Below, piece by piece: positions 33,313 through 41,775 of a stretch of 64,000 bases of DNA (positions within the stretch are counted from its first letter, which is position 1; each line of letters starts with the position of its first letter). The stretch comes from Neobacillus niacini. Its GTDB lineage: Bacteria > Bacillota > Bacilli > Bacillales > Cytobacillaceae. The notes below the pieces were generated by a model. The model ran no database searches and had not been told where the DNA came from. It was given only the letters and a program-made list of their open reading frames with translations. A program made the position numbers and the translations under genes. Where the stretch lies: positions 310,001-374,000 of the forward strand of contig NZ_JAMBOB010000005.1 in NCBI RefSeq assembly GCF_023715415.1, in the 5' to 3' direction.

Positions 33313-33474
33313 GTGTCATATGGTTATCCAAATCCCTGCTGCTATCAAGCCCCATATCCAGTTTATCCTGTACCTTATGCAACTGGAGGAGGCGGATGGT
33401 ACGCACTCTTCATCGTATTATTAATACTAGTCCTAATCTTTGGCGGCTGGTGGTATTATACAAGCTGCTGTTAA
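33313..33474 (+). CDS. YjcZ-like family sporulation protein (53 aa)
   Basis: Small spore-type protein. The N-terminal part is rich in Tyr, Pro and Cys (SYGYPNPCCYQAPYPVYPVP), a glycine run (GGGG) follows, then one transmembrane helix (YALFIVLLILVLIFGGWWYY) and a terminal SCC. This Gly/Tyr-rich start plus C-terminal hydrophobic helix is the YjcZ pattern. The start is GTG 33313, after AAAGGGGG. A near-perfect sigma-K promoter and position directly behind sigK suggest late mother-cell expression, possibly in coat assembly (inference). Confidence 0.8.
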   Translation: MSYGYPNPCCYQAPYPVYPVPYATGGGGWYALFIVLLILVLIFGGWWYYTSCC

Positions 33475-33483
33475 GAGGATAAA

Positions 33484-33517
33484 TGCTTGTGCAGTCCTTG
33501 CACAAGCTATTTTTTAT
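33484..33517 (+). terminator. terminator of the YjcZ-like gene
   Basis: GCTTGTGCA (33485-33493) pairs with TGCACAAGC (33499-33507), then TATTTTTT. Confidence 0.9.
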
Positions 33518-33591
33518 GTCAGAGGCAAATAATAGAATTTTTCAGATCATATATTTATAATGGAAAGGTACATAGATAAGGGGGTAATGGG

Positions 33592-35391
33592 ATGACAGCG
33601 ATTACATATTCAGATGTTTGGAATCTGGAAGTATTTTTTAAAGGTGGAAGCAATTCTGCTGAACTAGCAGACCACTTAAAGGTAACAAAGGAATTAATTG
33701 AGCTATTTGAAACAAAAGTAAAAAACTGGTCACCGCTCAATACAGCTGAGGATAAGATTATTTTAAAAGAGTTACTATCAGACTTTGAAAGCGCTGGAAA
33801 AAAGCTTCGTCAAGCAGCGGCATTTGTGGGCTGTCTTCAAGCTCAAAATACTGAAGACAAAAAGGCTTACCAACTTGAGGCGACCGTAACAGGGCTTAGT
33901 GCTACTTTTCAATCTGCACTTAGTGCATTTGACAACTTATTATCATCCATCAATGATGATATTTGGGTACAAGTGTTGGAAGATAATTACCTGCAAGAAA
34001 TGACGTTTTCGCTAACGGAACGCCGCGAACGCGCAAAAGAAAAGCTTTCGATTGAGGAAGAAGCGCTAATTAGTTCACTAGGTGTAGATGGGTACCATAG
34101 CTGGGGACAATTGTATGATCTTATTGTTAGTAAAATAAAGATTCCTGTTGAGGAAAATGGTGAGATAAAACAGCTATCTGTTGGCCAGGCATCGAATAGA
34201 TTTTCTAGCTCAGACCGCGAAGTACGAAAAGCCGTTTTTAAAAGCTGGGAAAAGTCATGGAATGAACAAAGTGATTACTTATCAAAAACATTAAATCATC
34301 TTTCTGGGTTCCGTTTAAATGTTTATAAAAAACGTGGTTGGGAAGAAGTTTTAAAAGAACCATTACGAATTAATCGAATGAAAAAAGAAACATTAGAAAC
34401 CATGTGGGCAGTCATTTCTGAAAATAAACAGCCTCTTGTTGAATATCTGAATCGTAAAGCGAAACTCTTAGGTATTGGAAAATTAAGCTGGTTTGATTTA
34501 GATGCTCCTTATGGAAAAACTGAGTCAAAGGTTTCTTACCAAGAGGGTGCTGAATTTATTGAGCAAAACTTCGCTCTATTTGGTGAAAAAATGTCCGCTT
34601 TTGCGAAGATGGCATTTGAGAATCAATGGATTGAAGCCGAAGACCGTCCTGGAAAAGCACCTGGAGGTTTCTGTACCGGATTTCCTGAAAGTGAAGAATC
34701 TCGTATTTTCATGACGTATTCAGGTACACCTTCCAATGTATCTACACTTGCTCACGAACTGGGTCATGGCTTCCATTCCTATGCAATGAGAGGAGTACAT
34801 TATCTCAATCGCGGGTATGCCATGAATGTTGCCGAAACTGCCTCTACTTTTGCAGAAATGATTGTGGCTGACGCAGCTGTGAAAAATGCTAAGGATGAAG
34901 AAGAAAAGCTCGCATTACTAGATGATAAAATTCAAAGAACGGTTGCCCTGTTAATGAATATCCATGCTCGCTTTCTATTTGAGACCCGTTTCTATGAGGA
35001 GAGAAAGCGCGGTCCAGTATCCGTTGAAACATTAAATGAACTGATGGAAGGTGCTCAGAAGGAAGCTTATTGTGAGGCTTTGGATGAATATCATCCGTTA
35101 TTTTGGGCATCCAAGCTTCATTTTTTTATTACAGGTGTACCGTTTTATAATTTCCCATATACTTTTGGCTATTTATTCTCACTTGGTATATATGCGCAGG
35201 CACTTGAAGAAGGTAAAGGCTATGAAGAAAAGTATATTGCCTTATTAAGAGATACTGCTTCGATGACTGTTGAGGATTTAGCAGCTAAACATTTACAAGT
35301 GAATTTAGATCAAAAAGATTTCTGGGAAAAGGCAGTCAAAATCTGTATTGATGATATTGAAGAGTTCCTTCAATTAACAGAAAATAAATAA
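33592..35391 (+). CDS. pepF: oligoendopeptidase F (M3 family)
   Basis: Zinc metallopeptidase of 599 aa that degrades short peptides in the cytosol; no signal peptide. The zinc motif HELGH is in LAHELGHGFHSYAM near residue 386, with the third ligand glutamate expected in NVAETASTFAEM near 412. Length and the N-terminal helical domain fit the PepF/M3B type. B. subtilis and B. cereus relatives are linked to sporulation control when overexpressed, but that cannot be judged here. ATG with AAGGGGGT upstream. It stands alone, with a terminator behind it. Confidence 0.93.
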   Translation: MTAITYSDVWNLEVFFKGGSNSAELADHLKVTKELIELFETKVKNWSPLNTAEDKIILKELLSDFESAGKKLRQAAAFVGCLQAQNTEDKKAYQLEATVTGLSATFQSALSAFDNLLSSINDDIWVQVLEDNYLQEMTFSLTERRERAKEKLSIEEEALISSLGVDGYHSWGQLYDLIVSKIKIPVEENGEIKQLSVGQASNRFSSSDREVRKAVFKSWEKSWNEQSDYLSKTLNHLSGFRLNVYKKRGWEEVLKEPLRINRMKKETLETMWAVISENKQPLVEYLNRKAKLLGIGKLSWFDLDAPYGKTESKVSYQEGAEFIEQNFALFGEKMSAFAKMAFENQWIEAEDRPGKAPGGFCTGFPESEESRIFMTYSGTPSNVSTLAHELGHGFHSYAMRGVHYLNRGYAMNVAETASTFAEMIVADAAVKNAKDEEEKLALLDDKIQRTVALLMNIHARFLFETRFYEERKRGPVSVETLNELMEGAQKEAYCEALDEYHPLFWASKLHFFITGVPFYNFPYTFGYLFSLGIYAQALEEGKGYEEKYIALLRDTASMTVEDLAAKHLQVNLDQKDFWEKAVKICIDDIEEFLQLTENK

Positions 35392-35398
35392 AAAATGG

Positions 35399-35425
35399 AG
35401 CCCAGCAGATTCCTGCTGGGCTTTA
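35399..35425. terminator. hairpin between convergent pepF and pssA
   Basis: GCCCAGCAG (35400-35408) pairs with CTGCTGGGC (35413-35421). The T-tract on the plus strand is short; a run of A on the left serves the minus strand. Confidence 0.7.
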
Positions 35426-35428
35426 CTA

Positions 35429-35968
35429 TTACACCTTTTTTAGTTTAAATGGGCTGACCATTAGGAATGATAAAATGATGATAATGAACAAAAATGTTTG
35501 TGCCGGCAAGTATGGAATAGCTAAGAAGCTTAATGTTGCAAGGCACCCTGCTGCAGTAATCGGCAGACCTGTAAAATAGCCATTTCCCTCTGTGATATTA
35601 AAGCGAGCCAATCTAAAAGCACCACAACCGATATAGAAAACCGTGAAAAACGATCCAGGTCCCCCAAATTCATTTAAGATTCCTTGATATAGTAATAGTG
35701 CAGGTGCCACTCCAAATGATATAATATCACTCATGGAATCCAATTGTTTGCCAAGCTCTGATTCAATATTAAATTTTCTAGCAGCCATACCGTCAAATCG
35801 ATCAGCTAATGCGGCGATAAAAATTAATAACAAGCTTAATCGTAAATTTCCCTCCATGGCAAAAATAATGGCAAATCCACCAAAAGATAAATTGGTTAAG
35901 GTAATAACATTTGCAGTTTGGGATTTAAGTTTCTTAATTGTAGAATCAAAAACGTCTAATAAAAACAT
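35429..35968 (-). CDS. pssA: CDP-diacylglycerol-serine O-phosphatidyltransferase
   Basis: Makes phosphatidylserine from CDP-diacylglycerol and serine at the membrane. The CDP-alcohol phosphotransferase signature D-G-x2-A-R-x8-G-x3-D-x3-D is complete in DRFDGMAARKF, then GKQLDSMSD (about residues 57-80). The rest is a series of hydrophobic helices, 179 aa in total. The start is ATG 35968. It is divergent from psd, the next enzyme in phosphatidylethanolamine synthesis; B. subtilis has the pair in one operon instead. Confidence 0.95.
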   Translation of the reverse strand: MFLLDVFDSTIKKLKSQTANVITLTNLSFGGFAIIFAMEGNLRLSLLLIFIAALADRFDGMAARKFNIESELGKQLDSMSDIISFGVAPALLLYQGILNEFGGPGSFFTVFYIGCGAFRLARFNITEGNGYFTGLPITAAGCLATLSFLAIPYLPAQTFLFIIIILSFLMVSPFKLKKV

Positions 35969-36098
35969 TTTGCTCCACCACTCCTTTTCAACAAGCCGGA
36001 AGAGAACTCTAATTTTTTTTGTTTATCTATTATATTTAATATTAAGCTTTTTAAGAAGTTTCGTAAAGAGTATTTTTACACTTTTTGGGGGTCATGTA

Positions 36099-36899
36099 AT
36101 GTTTAAGCACGTATATCGTCTAATGATAGAACTTACCAATGGGAAGTGGACATCAGTTATTTTACAGCATTTTGCCCGTTCTAGGATCAGTCGATTTGTT
36201 GTCCCATCGTTTGCAAAGATTTATAAGTTAAATCAGGAAGAAATGGAAAAGTCGCTGCATGAGTACCCAACACTTCATGATTTATTTATTCGAACATTAC
36301 GAAAAGAAGCTCGTAACATTGACAAAAGTGAAAATGCGGTGGTTAGTCCTGTTGACGCAGTGATTGAGGATGTAGGTTCTATTAATCAAACCAGTGAAAT
36401 GATTGTTAAGGGGAAAACTTATTCTATACTGGAAATGTTGGGAAGTCAGGAAACCGTAAATAAATATTTACAGGGAACGTATATGATTCTATATTTAAGT
36501 CCAAGTCATTACCACCGAATACATAGCCCGATAGCCGGTACCATTGTTAAACAGTGGACACTTGGTTCCAAATCCTATCCTGTTAATAAAATGGGCTTAA
36601 AATATGGTGTTCGAACATTAGCTAAAAACTATCGAATGATTACAGAAGTGAAAACAGCAAACGGGCATATTGCAATTGTGAAAGTGGGAGCCATGTTTGT
36701 CAATTCAATTGAAAAAACGCATAAAGGAATGACGCTTCAAAAAGGCGAGGAAATGGCCTACTTTAGTTTCGGGTCTACGATTGTTTTGTTATTCCAAAAA
36801 GGAACCTTTCAACTAGATCCTTCTATTCAAACACCAAAGGACATTAGGATTGGCGAAAAAATTGGAGTCATGATAAACCAAGATGGCGGCACTAAATAG
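36099..36899 (+). CDS. psd: phosphatidylserine decarboxylase proenzyme
   Basis: Converts phosphatidylserine to phosphatidylethanolamine. The 266-aa proenzyme contains the conserved SPSHYHRIHSP motif near residue 136 and the self-cleavage site FGST near 227, where the serine becomes the pyruvoyl group of the alpha chain. ATG 36099 has GGGGGT 6 bases upstream. The same frame is open much further upstream, but only because it crosses pssA on the other strand. Its neighbour pssA supplies the substrate. Confidence 0.95.
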   Translation: MFKHVYRLMIELTNGKWTSVILQHFARSRISRFVVPSFAKIYKLNQEEMEKSLHEYPTLHDLFIRTLRKEARNIDKSENAVVSPVDAVIEDVGSINQTSEMIVKGKTYSILEMLGSQETVNKYLQGTYMILYLSPSHYHRIHSPIAGTIVKQWTLGSKSYPVNKMGLKYGVRTLAKNYRMITEVKTANGHIAIVKVGAMFVNSIEKTHKGMTLQKGEEMAYFSFGSTIVLLFQKGTFQLDPSIQTPKDIRIGEKIGVMINQDGGTK

Positions 36900-36917
36900 T
36901 GCCGTTGATTTTTTTGC
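36886..36917 (+). terminator. terminator of psd
   Basis: CGGCAC (36887-36892) pairs with GTGCCG (36899-36904), then a T-run. The psd stop codon lies in the loop. Confidence 0.85.
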
Positions 36918-36940
36918 AAAAGAAAAGACCCTCTAGGGTC
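36917..36940 (-). terminator. terminator of sda
   Basis: GACCC and GGGTC (36927-36931 with 36936-36940), followed on the minus strand by TTTTCTTTT. Confidence 0.75.
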
Positions 36941-36952
36941 ATAAGTAAACTA

Positions 36953-37093
36953 TTAAGATGAAATCTTCAGTTTATTGAAGAGTGATCGACGATGAATTTC
37001 TGTTTCGATAAGATGAATAAACTCGGGACTTAGATTTAATTCTCTTGCTTTATAATAAGATTCAATTAATAACTCATCTGACAGTTTACGCAA
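36953..37093 (-). CDS. sda: sporulation histidine kinase inhibitor Sda
   Basis: Checkpoint protein of 46 aa that binds KinA and KinB and blocks the phosphorelay when replication or DNA is disturbed. The opening [18 protein letters not shown] is the Sda signature, followed by [15 protein letters not shown]; two helices form the antiparallel hairpin known from the family. The start is TTG 37093, 8 bases after GGAGGTG; the longer frame upstream has a hydrophobic sequence not found in Sda. It is divergent from yqeG, and the DnaA boxes between them fit DnaA-controlled expression as in B. subtilis. Confidence 0.95.
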   Translation of the reverse strand: MRKLSDELLIESYYKARELNLSPEFIHLIETEIHRRSLFNKLKISS

Positions 37094-37179
37094 GCCAGAA
37101 GCACCTCCATATAAAAAAATAAATAGTACTAAAAGAAAGGAAAGAAGCATAAAATGGTAGGTTCAATTGGTGTACCATA

Positions 37180-37208
37180 AATCTACCAAATTAAGTTGAA
37201 TTGGACAA
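37180..37208 (-). promoter_or_regulatory. sda promoter
   Basis: On the minus strand: TTGTCC (37208-37203), 17-base spacer, and extended -10 TG-G-TAGATT ending at 37180. DnaA boxes begin 10 bases upstream of the -35. Confidence 0.65.
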
Positions 37209-37217
37209 CCTTTCCAA

Positions 37218-37316
37218 TTATTCACAATTAACAGTGGATAACTTGTGATTAATTTGTTTATAAAGGATAAAAAAGGGACTAAAACAATGGGTATAATGTT
37301 AATAACTTTATCCACA
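37218..37316. promoter_or_regulatory. DnaA-box cluster between sda and yqeG
   Basis: One perfect box, TTATCCACA, at 37308-37316. Two single-mismatch boxes: TTATTCACA at 37218-37226, and AGTGGATAA (TTATCCACT on the other strand) at 37233-37241. B. subtilis has one of its DnaA-box clusters in the same yqeG-sda interval, where DnaA activates sda. Confidence 0.83.
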
Positions 37317-37426
37317 GATGTGCAAAAACGTGACTTTTGTCGAAAAATATTTTTTTATTTTGTATTTACAGCAAAAATCTTTGAGTTTGACAAATAATAA
37401 ACCCATACAGCTATAATAGTTTTATT

Positions 37427-37455
37427 TTGATACTAAGGTTAAAATTGGTTATGAT
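37427..37455 (+). promoter_or_regulatory. promoter of the yqeG operon
   Basis: TTGATA (37427-37432), 17-base spacer, TATGAT (37450-37455). A second candidate just upstream, TTGACA at 37387 and TATAAT at 37412, has a long 19-base spacer. Confidence 0.6.
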
Positions 37456-37494
37456 GGTACAGATAAACAGATGAATTAATGAGGTGTAAGCTGA

Positions 37495-38010
37495 GTGTTA
37501 AAGAATTTTTTGCCTGATGAACATGTAAAAAGCATATTAGATATTCACCCTGAAGACTTGAAAAAAAGAGGGGTTAAGGGAATTATAACTGATTTGGATA
37601 ATACGCTTGTGGAATGGGATCGTCCAAGTGCCACGCCTGAACTTGTTAAATGGTTTGAACAAATAAAAAAGAACAATATACTTGTTACAATTGTTTCTAA
37701 TAATAATGAATTGCGGGTAAAGGAATTCTCTGATCCGTTACAAATTCCATTTATTTTTCGAGCCCGTAAACCAATGGTGCGTGCATTTAATAAGGCACTT
37801 TCCCAAATGGGAATCAAGAAGGAAGAAGCTGTTGTTATTGGGGATCAATTATTAACGGATGTTTTAGGTGGAAATCGAAGCGGATTTCATACGATTCTAG
37901 TTGTCCCTGTTGCACAGACAGATGGTTTTTTTACTAAATTTAACCGTTTTACTGAACGAAGAATTTTGAATTGGTTCAGAAGAAAAGGGATGATTCAATG
38001 GGAGGACTAA
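37495..38010 (+). CDS. yqeG: YqeG family HAD-type phosphatase
   Basis: HAD-superfamily phosphatase of 171 aa. Motif I is TDLDNTLVEWD (residues 32-42, with DxDxT as D-L-D-N-T), motif II is in VTIVSNNNE near 62, and the late motif VIGDQLLTDVLGGN is near 115-128. Related enzymes dephosphorylate phosphatidylglycerophosphate or nucleotides; the substrate here is unknown. GTG start with GAGGTG 8 bases upstream. It heads a tight operon running to yqeM. Confidence 0.92.
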   Translation: MLKNFLPDEHVKSILDIHPEDLKKRGVKGIITDLDNTLVEWDRPSATPELVKWFEQIKKNNILVTIVSNNNELRVKEFSDPLQIPFIFRARKPMVRAFNKALSQMGIKKEEAVVIGDQLLTDVLGGNRSGFHTILVVPVAQTDGFFTKFNRFTERRILNWFRRKGMIQWED

Positions 38011-38013
38011 AGT

Positions 38014-39123
38014 GTGAGTGAACAAGAACAATATTTATGTATGGGGTGCGGGGTCAAGGTTCAGACTGAAGATCCAGAGGAATTAGGCTATGCACCGGCA
38101 TCAGCAATCGAGAAAGAGAGTATCATTTGTCAGCGGTGTTTTCGCCTAAAGCACTATAACGAAGTTCAGGATGTCAGTTTAACCGATGATGACTTCTTGA
38201 AAATTTTGAATGGCATTGGCCAGACGGATGCCCTGATTGTTATGATTGTGGATATTTTTGATTTTAATGGAAGCTGGCTGCCAGGATTACACCGATTTGT
38301 AGGAAATAACAAAATTCTACTTGTGGGCAATAAGGTAGATTTATTGCCGAAATCAGTGAAACATAACAAATTGATTAATTGGATGAAACATGAGTCAAAA
38401 GAGCTTGGGTTAAGACCTGAAGAGGTATTCTTAGTCAGTGCAGAAAAAGGAAAGTACATTAAAGAAACAGCCGCTGCCATAGATGAAATGAGAAATGGAA
38501 AAGATGTTTATGTCGTAGGATGCACAAATGTAGGGAAATCTACCTTTATTAATAGAATCATTAAAGAAGTTACGGGAGAAGGAGACATTATCACGACCTC
38601 ACATTTCCCTGGAACTACTTTAGATATCATCAAAATACCACTTGAGGATGGTAAAGCCCTGATCGATACGCCTGGAATTATCAATCATCATCAAATGGCA
38701 CACTTTGTAGATAAAAAGGATTTAAAAGTGATAACACCGAAAAAGGAAATAAAGCCTAAGGTGTTTCAATTGAATGAAGGTCAAACATTGTTTTTTGGGG
38801 GATTAGCAAGATTTGATTATATAAGCGGAGGCAGAAACTCATTTGTCTGCCATGTCGCAAATGAAATCAATATACATCGGACAAAAACAGATAATGCAGA
38901 TGAGTTGTATGAAAATCATCTTGGAGAAATGCTGGCTCCCCCTCGAAAAGATGAATTAGGAACATTTCCTGAGTTAGTGAAACAAGAATTCATGATTAAG
39001 GATGCCAAAACAGATGTAGTCTTTTCTGGACTTGGGTGGATAACCATAAATGAACCGGGAATAAAGATAGCAGCATACGTGCCTAAGGGTGTACAAACCT
39101 TAACCCGTAAATCTTTAATCTAA
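38014..39123 (+). CDS. yqeH: ribosome biogenesis GTPase YqeH
   Basis: Circularly permuted GTPase needed for 30S subunit assembly; 369 aa. The N-terminal zinc finger has CMGCG near residue 6 and CQRCFRLKHYN near 37. The G motifs appear in permuted order: G4 NKVDLL (about 107-112), G5 VSAEKG (about 144), then G1 GCTNVGKST (about 169-177) and G3 DTPG (about 213). GTG start with GGGAGGA upstream, 3 bases after yqeG. Confidence 0.95.
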   Translation: MSEQEQYLCMGCGVKVQTEDPEELGYAPASAIEKESIICQRCFRLKHYNEVQDVSLTDDDFLKILNGIGQTDALIVMIVDIFDFNGSWLPGLHRFVGNNKILLVGNKVDLLPKSVKHNKLINWMKHESKELGLRPEEVFLVSAEKGKYIKETAAAIDEMRNGKDVYVVGCTNVGKSTFINRIIKEVTGEGDIITTSHFPGTTLDIIKIPLEDGKALIDTPGIINHHQMAHFVDKKDLKVITPKKEIKPKVFQLNEGQTLFFGGLARFDYISGGRNSFVCHVANEINIHRTKTDNADELYENHLGEMLAPPRKDELGTFPELVKQEFMIKDAKTDVVFSGLGWITINEPGIKIAAYVPKGVQTLTRKSLI

Positions 39124-39150
39124 AAAGACTAGTAAGTGGGGGAGATACAG

Positions 39151-39990
39151 GTGAAGAAACTTTTTGCGGTTTTGGGAGATCCAATTGGCCACTCGATGTC
39201 ACCAATTATGCTTAATGATATTTTGTCGTTATATGAAATCGATGCTCATTATCATCCTTTTCATGTAAGGAGAGATGAATTAGAAACAGTGGTTAAGGGA
39301 TTAAAGGCGATTGGTATATCCGGCTTTAATATAACGATACCTCATAAAAGCACAATCATTCCTTTCTTAGATGAGATTGATGAATTGGCTTTAAGTATTG
39401 GGGCAGTCAACACGGTTGTAAATGAAAACGGGAAATTTGTCGGCTATAATACAGATGGATATGGCTTTATTAAGGGGTTAAATCCGTATATTTCATCCTT
39501 TTCTGACAAGAAAGTATTAGTGATTGGTGCTGGGGGAGCAGCAAGAGCGATTTATTTTACAATGGCGAAAATGAAGCCTTTGGCAATTGATATTGCGAAT
39601 CGAACTGTCCTTAAAGCCCATGAGCTTATTGCATCATGTCCATATGAATCAAACTCTAAAGCCTTATCGTTAGAGGAGGCAGAACTTCAATTGAATGAAT
39701 ATGATGTGGTGATTCAGACAACGATGATAGGGATGTACCCGAAAATTTCAGAGCTGCCAATAAGCCTTGAGAATTTAAAGTCCCAATCCCTTGTTTGTGA
39801 TATTATTTACAACCCGTTAGAGACGCAATTCTTAATGGAAGCAAGACAAAAGGGAGCAACTATTCAAAATGGAGTTGAAATGTTTGTTTATCAGGGAGCG
39901 CTTGCTTTTGAGAAATGGACAGGAATATTCCCAGATGTAAACAGAATGAGAGAAAATGTTTTACAACAGCTTGGAGGCGTGAAATGTTAA
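39151..39990 (+). CDS. aroE: shikimate dehydrogenase
   Basis: NADPH-dependent reduction of 3-dehydroshikimate in aromatic amino acid synthesis; 279 aa. Substrate-site motif GHSMSPIM is near residues 13-20, the catalytic lysine is in NITIPHKS (about 60-67), and the nucleotide motif GAGGAARAI near 128-136. NR-type motif ANRT follows. GTG 39151 is chosen because GGGGGAG lies just upstream; an in-frame GTG at 39136 overlaps that box. Its end overlaps yhbY by 7 bases. Confidence 0.95.
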   Translation: MKKLFAVLGDPIGHSMSPIMLNDILSLYEIDAHYHPFHVRRDELETVVKGLKAIGISGFNITIPHKSTIIPFLDEIDELALSIGAVNTVVNENGKFVGYNTDGYGFIKGLNPYISSFSDKKVLVIGAGGAARAIYFTMAKMKPLAIDIANRTVLKAHELIASCPYESNSKALSLEEAELQLNEYDVVIQTTMIGMYPKISELPISLENLKSQSLVCDIIYNPLETQFLMEARQKGATIQNGVEMFVYQGALAFEKWTGIFPDVNRMRENVLQQLGGVKC

Positions 39991-40274
39991 CAGGAAAACA
40001 AAAAAGATATCTACGATCAAAAGCCCATCATTTGGATCCAATTTTTCAGGTAGGAAAAGGCGGGGTAAATGAAAATATGGTAAAGCAAGTCGCGGATACA
40101 CTAGAGGCAAGAGAACTTTTTAAGATAAGTGTTTTGCAAAATTGTGAAGAAGATAAAAATGTTGTTGCCCAGCAGCTTGCTGAGGGGACAGGGGCAGACA
40201 TTGTCCAAATTATTGGCAATACCATTGTCTTATATAAAGAATCAGTGGAAAAGAAACAAATAACACTTCCATAG
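39984..40274 (+). CDS. yhbY: ribosome assembly RNA-binding protein YhbY (YqeI)
   Basis: CRM-domain RNA-binding protein of 96 aa associated with pre-50S particles. [20 protein letters not shown] opens the domain, and the GxxG loop is in [10 protein letters not shown] near 24-33. The later segment [15 protein letters not shown] is written here as seen in part ([13 protein letters not shown]). ATG 39984 has TTGGAGG upstream and overlaps the end of aroE, so translation is coupled. It forms part of a ribosome-assembly group with yqeH and rsfS in the same operon. Confidence 0.93.
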   Translation: MLTGKQKRYLRSKAHHLDPIFQVGKGGVNENMVKQVADTLEARELFKISVLQNCEEDKNVVAQQLAEGTGADIVQIIGNTIVLYKESVEKKQITLP

Positions 40275-40290
40275 TAAAGGAGGTTTCATC

Positions 40291-40860
40291 ATGCCGAAGG
40301 TTGGGATATTGGGGGGGACATTTGACCCGCCTCATTATGGACACTTGTTAATCGCTAATGAGGTACTCTCCAAGCTTAATCTTGATGAAGTATGGTTTAT
40401 GCCAAACCAAGAGCCTCCTCATAAGAAAAAATCGGAATCAGTTGAAAATCAAGAACGTCTGCAAATGCTTGAACTCTCAATTAAAGGGAATAAAGCATTT
40501 AAAATTGAAAAAGGTGAGCTAGAGAGAACGGGGCCATCTTTTACTGTTGAAACCATGAGGATATTAAATGAACAATATCCACATCATCAATTTTATTTTA
40601 TTATTGGTGCAGATATGATAGAATACCTTCCCAACTGGCATAAAATTGATGAATTGATCGAACTAGTTCAATTTGTTGGTGTTGAAAGACCTCAGTACAG
40701 TTTACAAACAGATTATCCAATCACTTATGTGGATGTACCTGCGTTTGATGTTTCTTCAAGTATGATTAGAGAGAGAGTATCACAAGGCATGACGGTTCGC
40801 TATTTATTACCGGACAGTGTTATTGATTTTATTAGGGAGAATCATTTATATGGAACGTGA
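40291..40860 (+). CDS. nadD: nicotinate-nucleotide adenylyltransferase
   Basis: Adds AMP to nicotinate mononucleotide in NAD synthesis; 189 aa. The nucleotidyltransferase motif [12 protein letters not shown] is at residues 7-18, and the C-terminal SSSMIRERV corresponds to the ISxTxxR motif. AAAGGAGG precedes the ATG. Its end overlaps yqeK by 11 bases. Confidence 0.96.
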   Translation: MPKVGILGGTFDPPHYGHLLIANEVLSKLNLDEVWFMPNQEPPHKKKSESVENQERLQMLELSIKGNKAFKIEKGELERTGPSFTVETMRILNEQYPHHQFYFIIGADMIEYLPNWHKIDELIELVQFVGVERPQYSLQTDYPITYVDVPAFDVSSSMIRERVSQGMTVRYLLPDSVIDFIRENHLYGT

Positions 40861-41419
40861 AGTGGCATTAAAGATTGTTAAAGAACAGCTAACTGACCAC
40901 AGATATCAACATACCCTAGGAGTCATGGAAACGGCTATTGCTTTAGCGAAACAATATGGTGCTGATGAAAAAAAGGCAGAACTGGCTGCAATCTTTCATG
41001 ACTATGCGAAATTTCGACCTAAGGATGAAATGAAACAAATTATTGTATCGCAAAAATTCCCTCAAGATTTACTTCATTACCATGCTGAGTTGTGGCATGC
41101 TCCAGCAGGGTCTTACTTAGTTGAAAAAGAAGCTGGGATAAAGGATAAGGAAGTACTAGATGCGATTCGCTACCATACATCAGGAAGGCCAGGAATGACT
41201 CTGCTGGAAAAAGTAATTTATTTAGCAGATTATATTGAACCAGGCCGCCATTTTCCAGGGGTAGATGAGGTTAGAGATTTAGCCAAGGAAAATTTGGACA
41301 CTGCCTTAATACAAGCCGTTAAAAATACAATACTATTCTTAATGAAAAAGAATCAACCGGTTTATCCGGATAGCTTTCAAACATATAATGATCTCGTAAT
41401 GAATCGGAGGATTGATTAA
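40850..41419 (+). CDS. yqeK: bis(5'-nucleosyl)-tetraphosphatase, symmetrical (YqeK)
   Basis: HD-domain metal-dependent hydrolase of 189 aa; YqeK proteins split Ap4A into two ADP. The metal ligands are H in HRYQHTLGV (near 17-25), the HD pair in FHDYAKF (near 48-54), and later H and D in YHTSGRPG and [13 protein letters not shown] 40850 with AGGGAGA upstream. It lies inside the end of nadD and shares one base of its stop with rsfS. Confidence 0.93.
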   Translation: MEREVALKIVKEQLTDHRYQHTLGVMETAIALAKQYGADEKKAELAAIFHDYAKFRPKDEMKQIIVSQKFPQDLLHYHAELWHAPAGSYLVEKEAGIKDKEVLDAIRYHTSGRPGMTLLEKVIYLADYIEPGRHFPGVDEVRDLAKENLDTALIQAVKNTILFLMKKNQPVYPDSFQTYNDLVMNRRID

Positions 41420-41775
41420 TGACTAATCAAGAGTTATTAAAAATTGCAGTAAAGGCTGCAGATGATAAAAGAGCTGAAGATATTTTAGCACTCAATATGC
41501 AGGGGATTTCCTTAATTGCCGATTATTTTATTATTTGTCACGGAAACTCTGACAAACAAGTACAGGCGATTGCAAGAGAAATTAAAGAAAAAGCAGAAGA
41601 GAATGGATATAATGTCAGAAGAATGGAAGGCTTTGATGAAGCCACATGGATCTTAATTGACCTTGGTGATGTGGTTGCGCATGTATTCCATCGTGATGAA
41701 AGAAGCTACTACAAATTAGAACGCTTATGGGGCGATGCACCATTAGAGGATATTCGTAGCGAGCTGACAACATGA
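41419..41775 (+). CDS. rsfS: ribosome silencing factor RsfS
   Basis: Binds ribosomal protein uL14 and prevents joining of 30S and 50S subunits under poor nutrition. The 118-aa product shows the DUF143 pattern: DDKRAEDILALNMQGISLIADYFIICHGNS, given here only by its ends (DDKRAED and YFIICHG), then EGFDEATWILIDLGDVVAHVF in part (GDVVAHVF) and YYKLERLWGDAP. ATG overlaps the yqeK stop by one base and its own stop overlaps yqeM by four (ATGA). Confidence 0.95.
   Translation: MTNQELLKIAVKAADDKRAEDILALNMQGISLIADYFIICHGNSDKQVQAIAREIKEKAEENGYNVRRMEGFDEATWILIDLGDVVAHVFHRDERSYYKLERLWGDAPLEDIRSELTT

Noticed and set aside
35733..36098. 122-codon N-terminal extension of Psd
   Set aside because: It would be coded by the antisense of pssA; the ribosome site and family length support ATG 36099.
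37094..37150. Hydrophobic N-terminal extension of Sda, as if a membrane form
   Set aside because: TTG 37093 follows GGAGGTG at ideal distance and gives exactly the 46 aa of known Sda; the extension includes the promoter-proximal leader.
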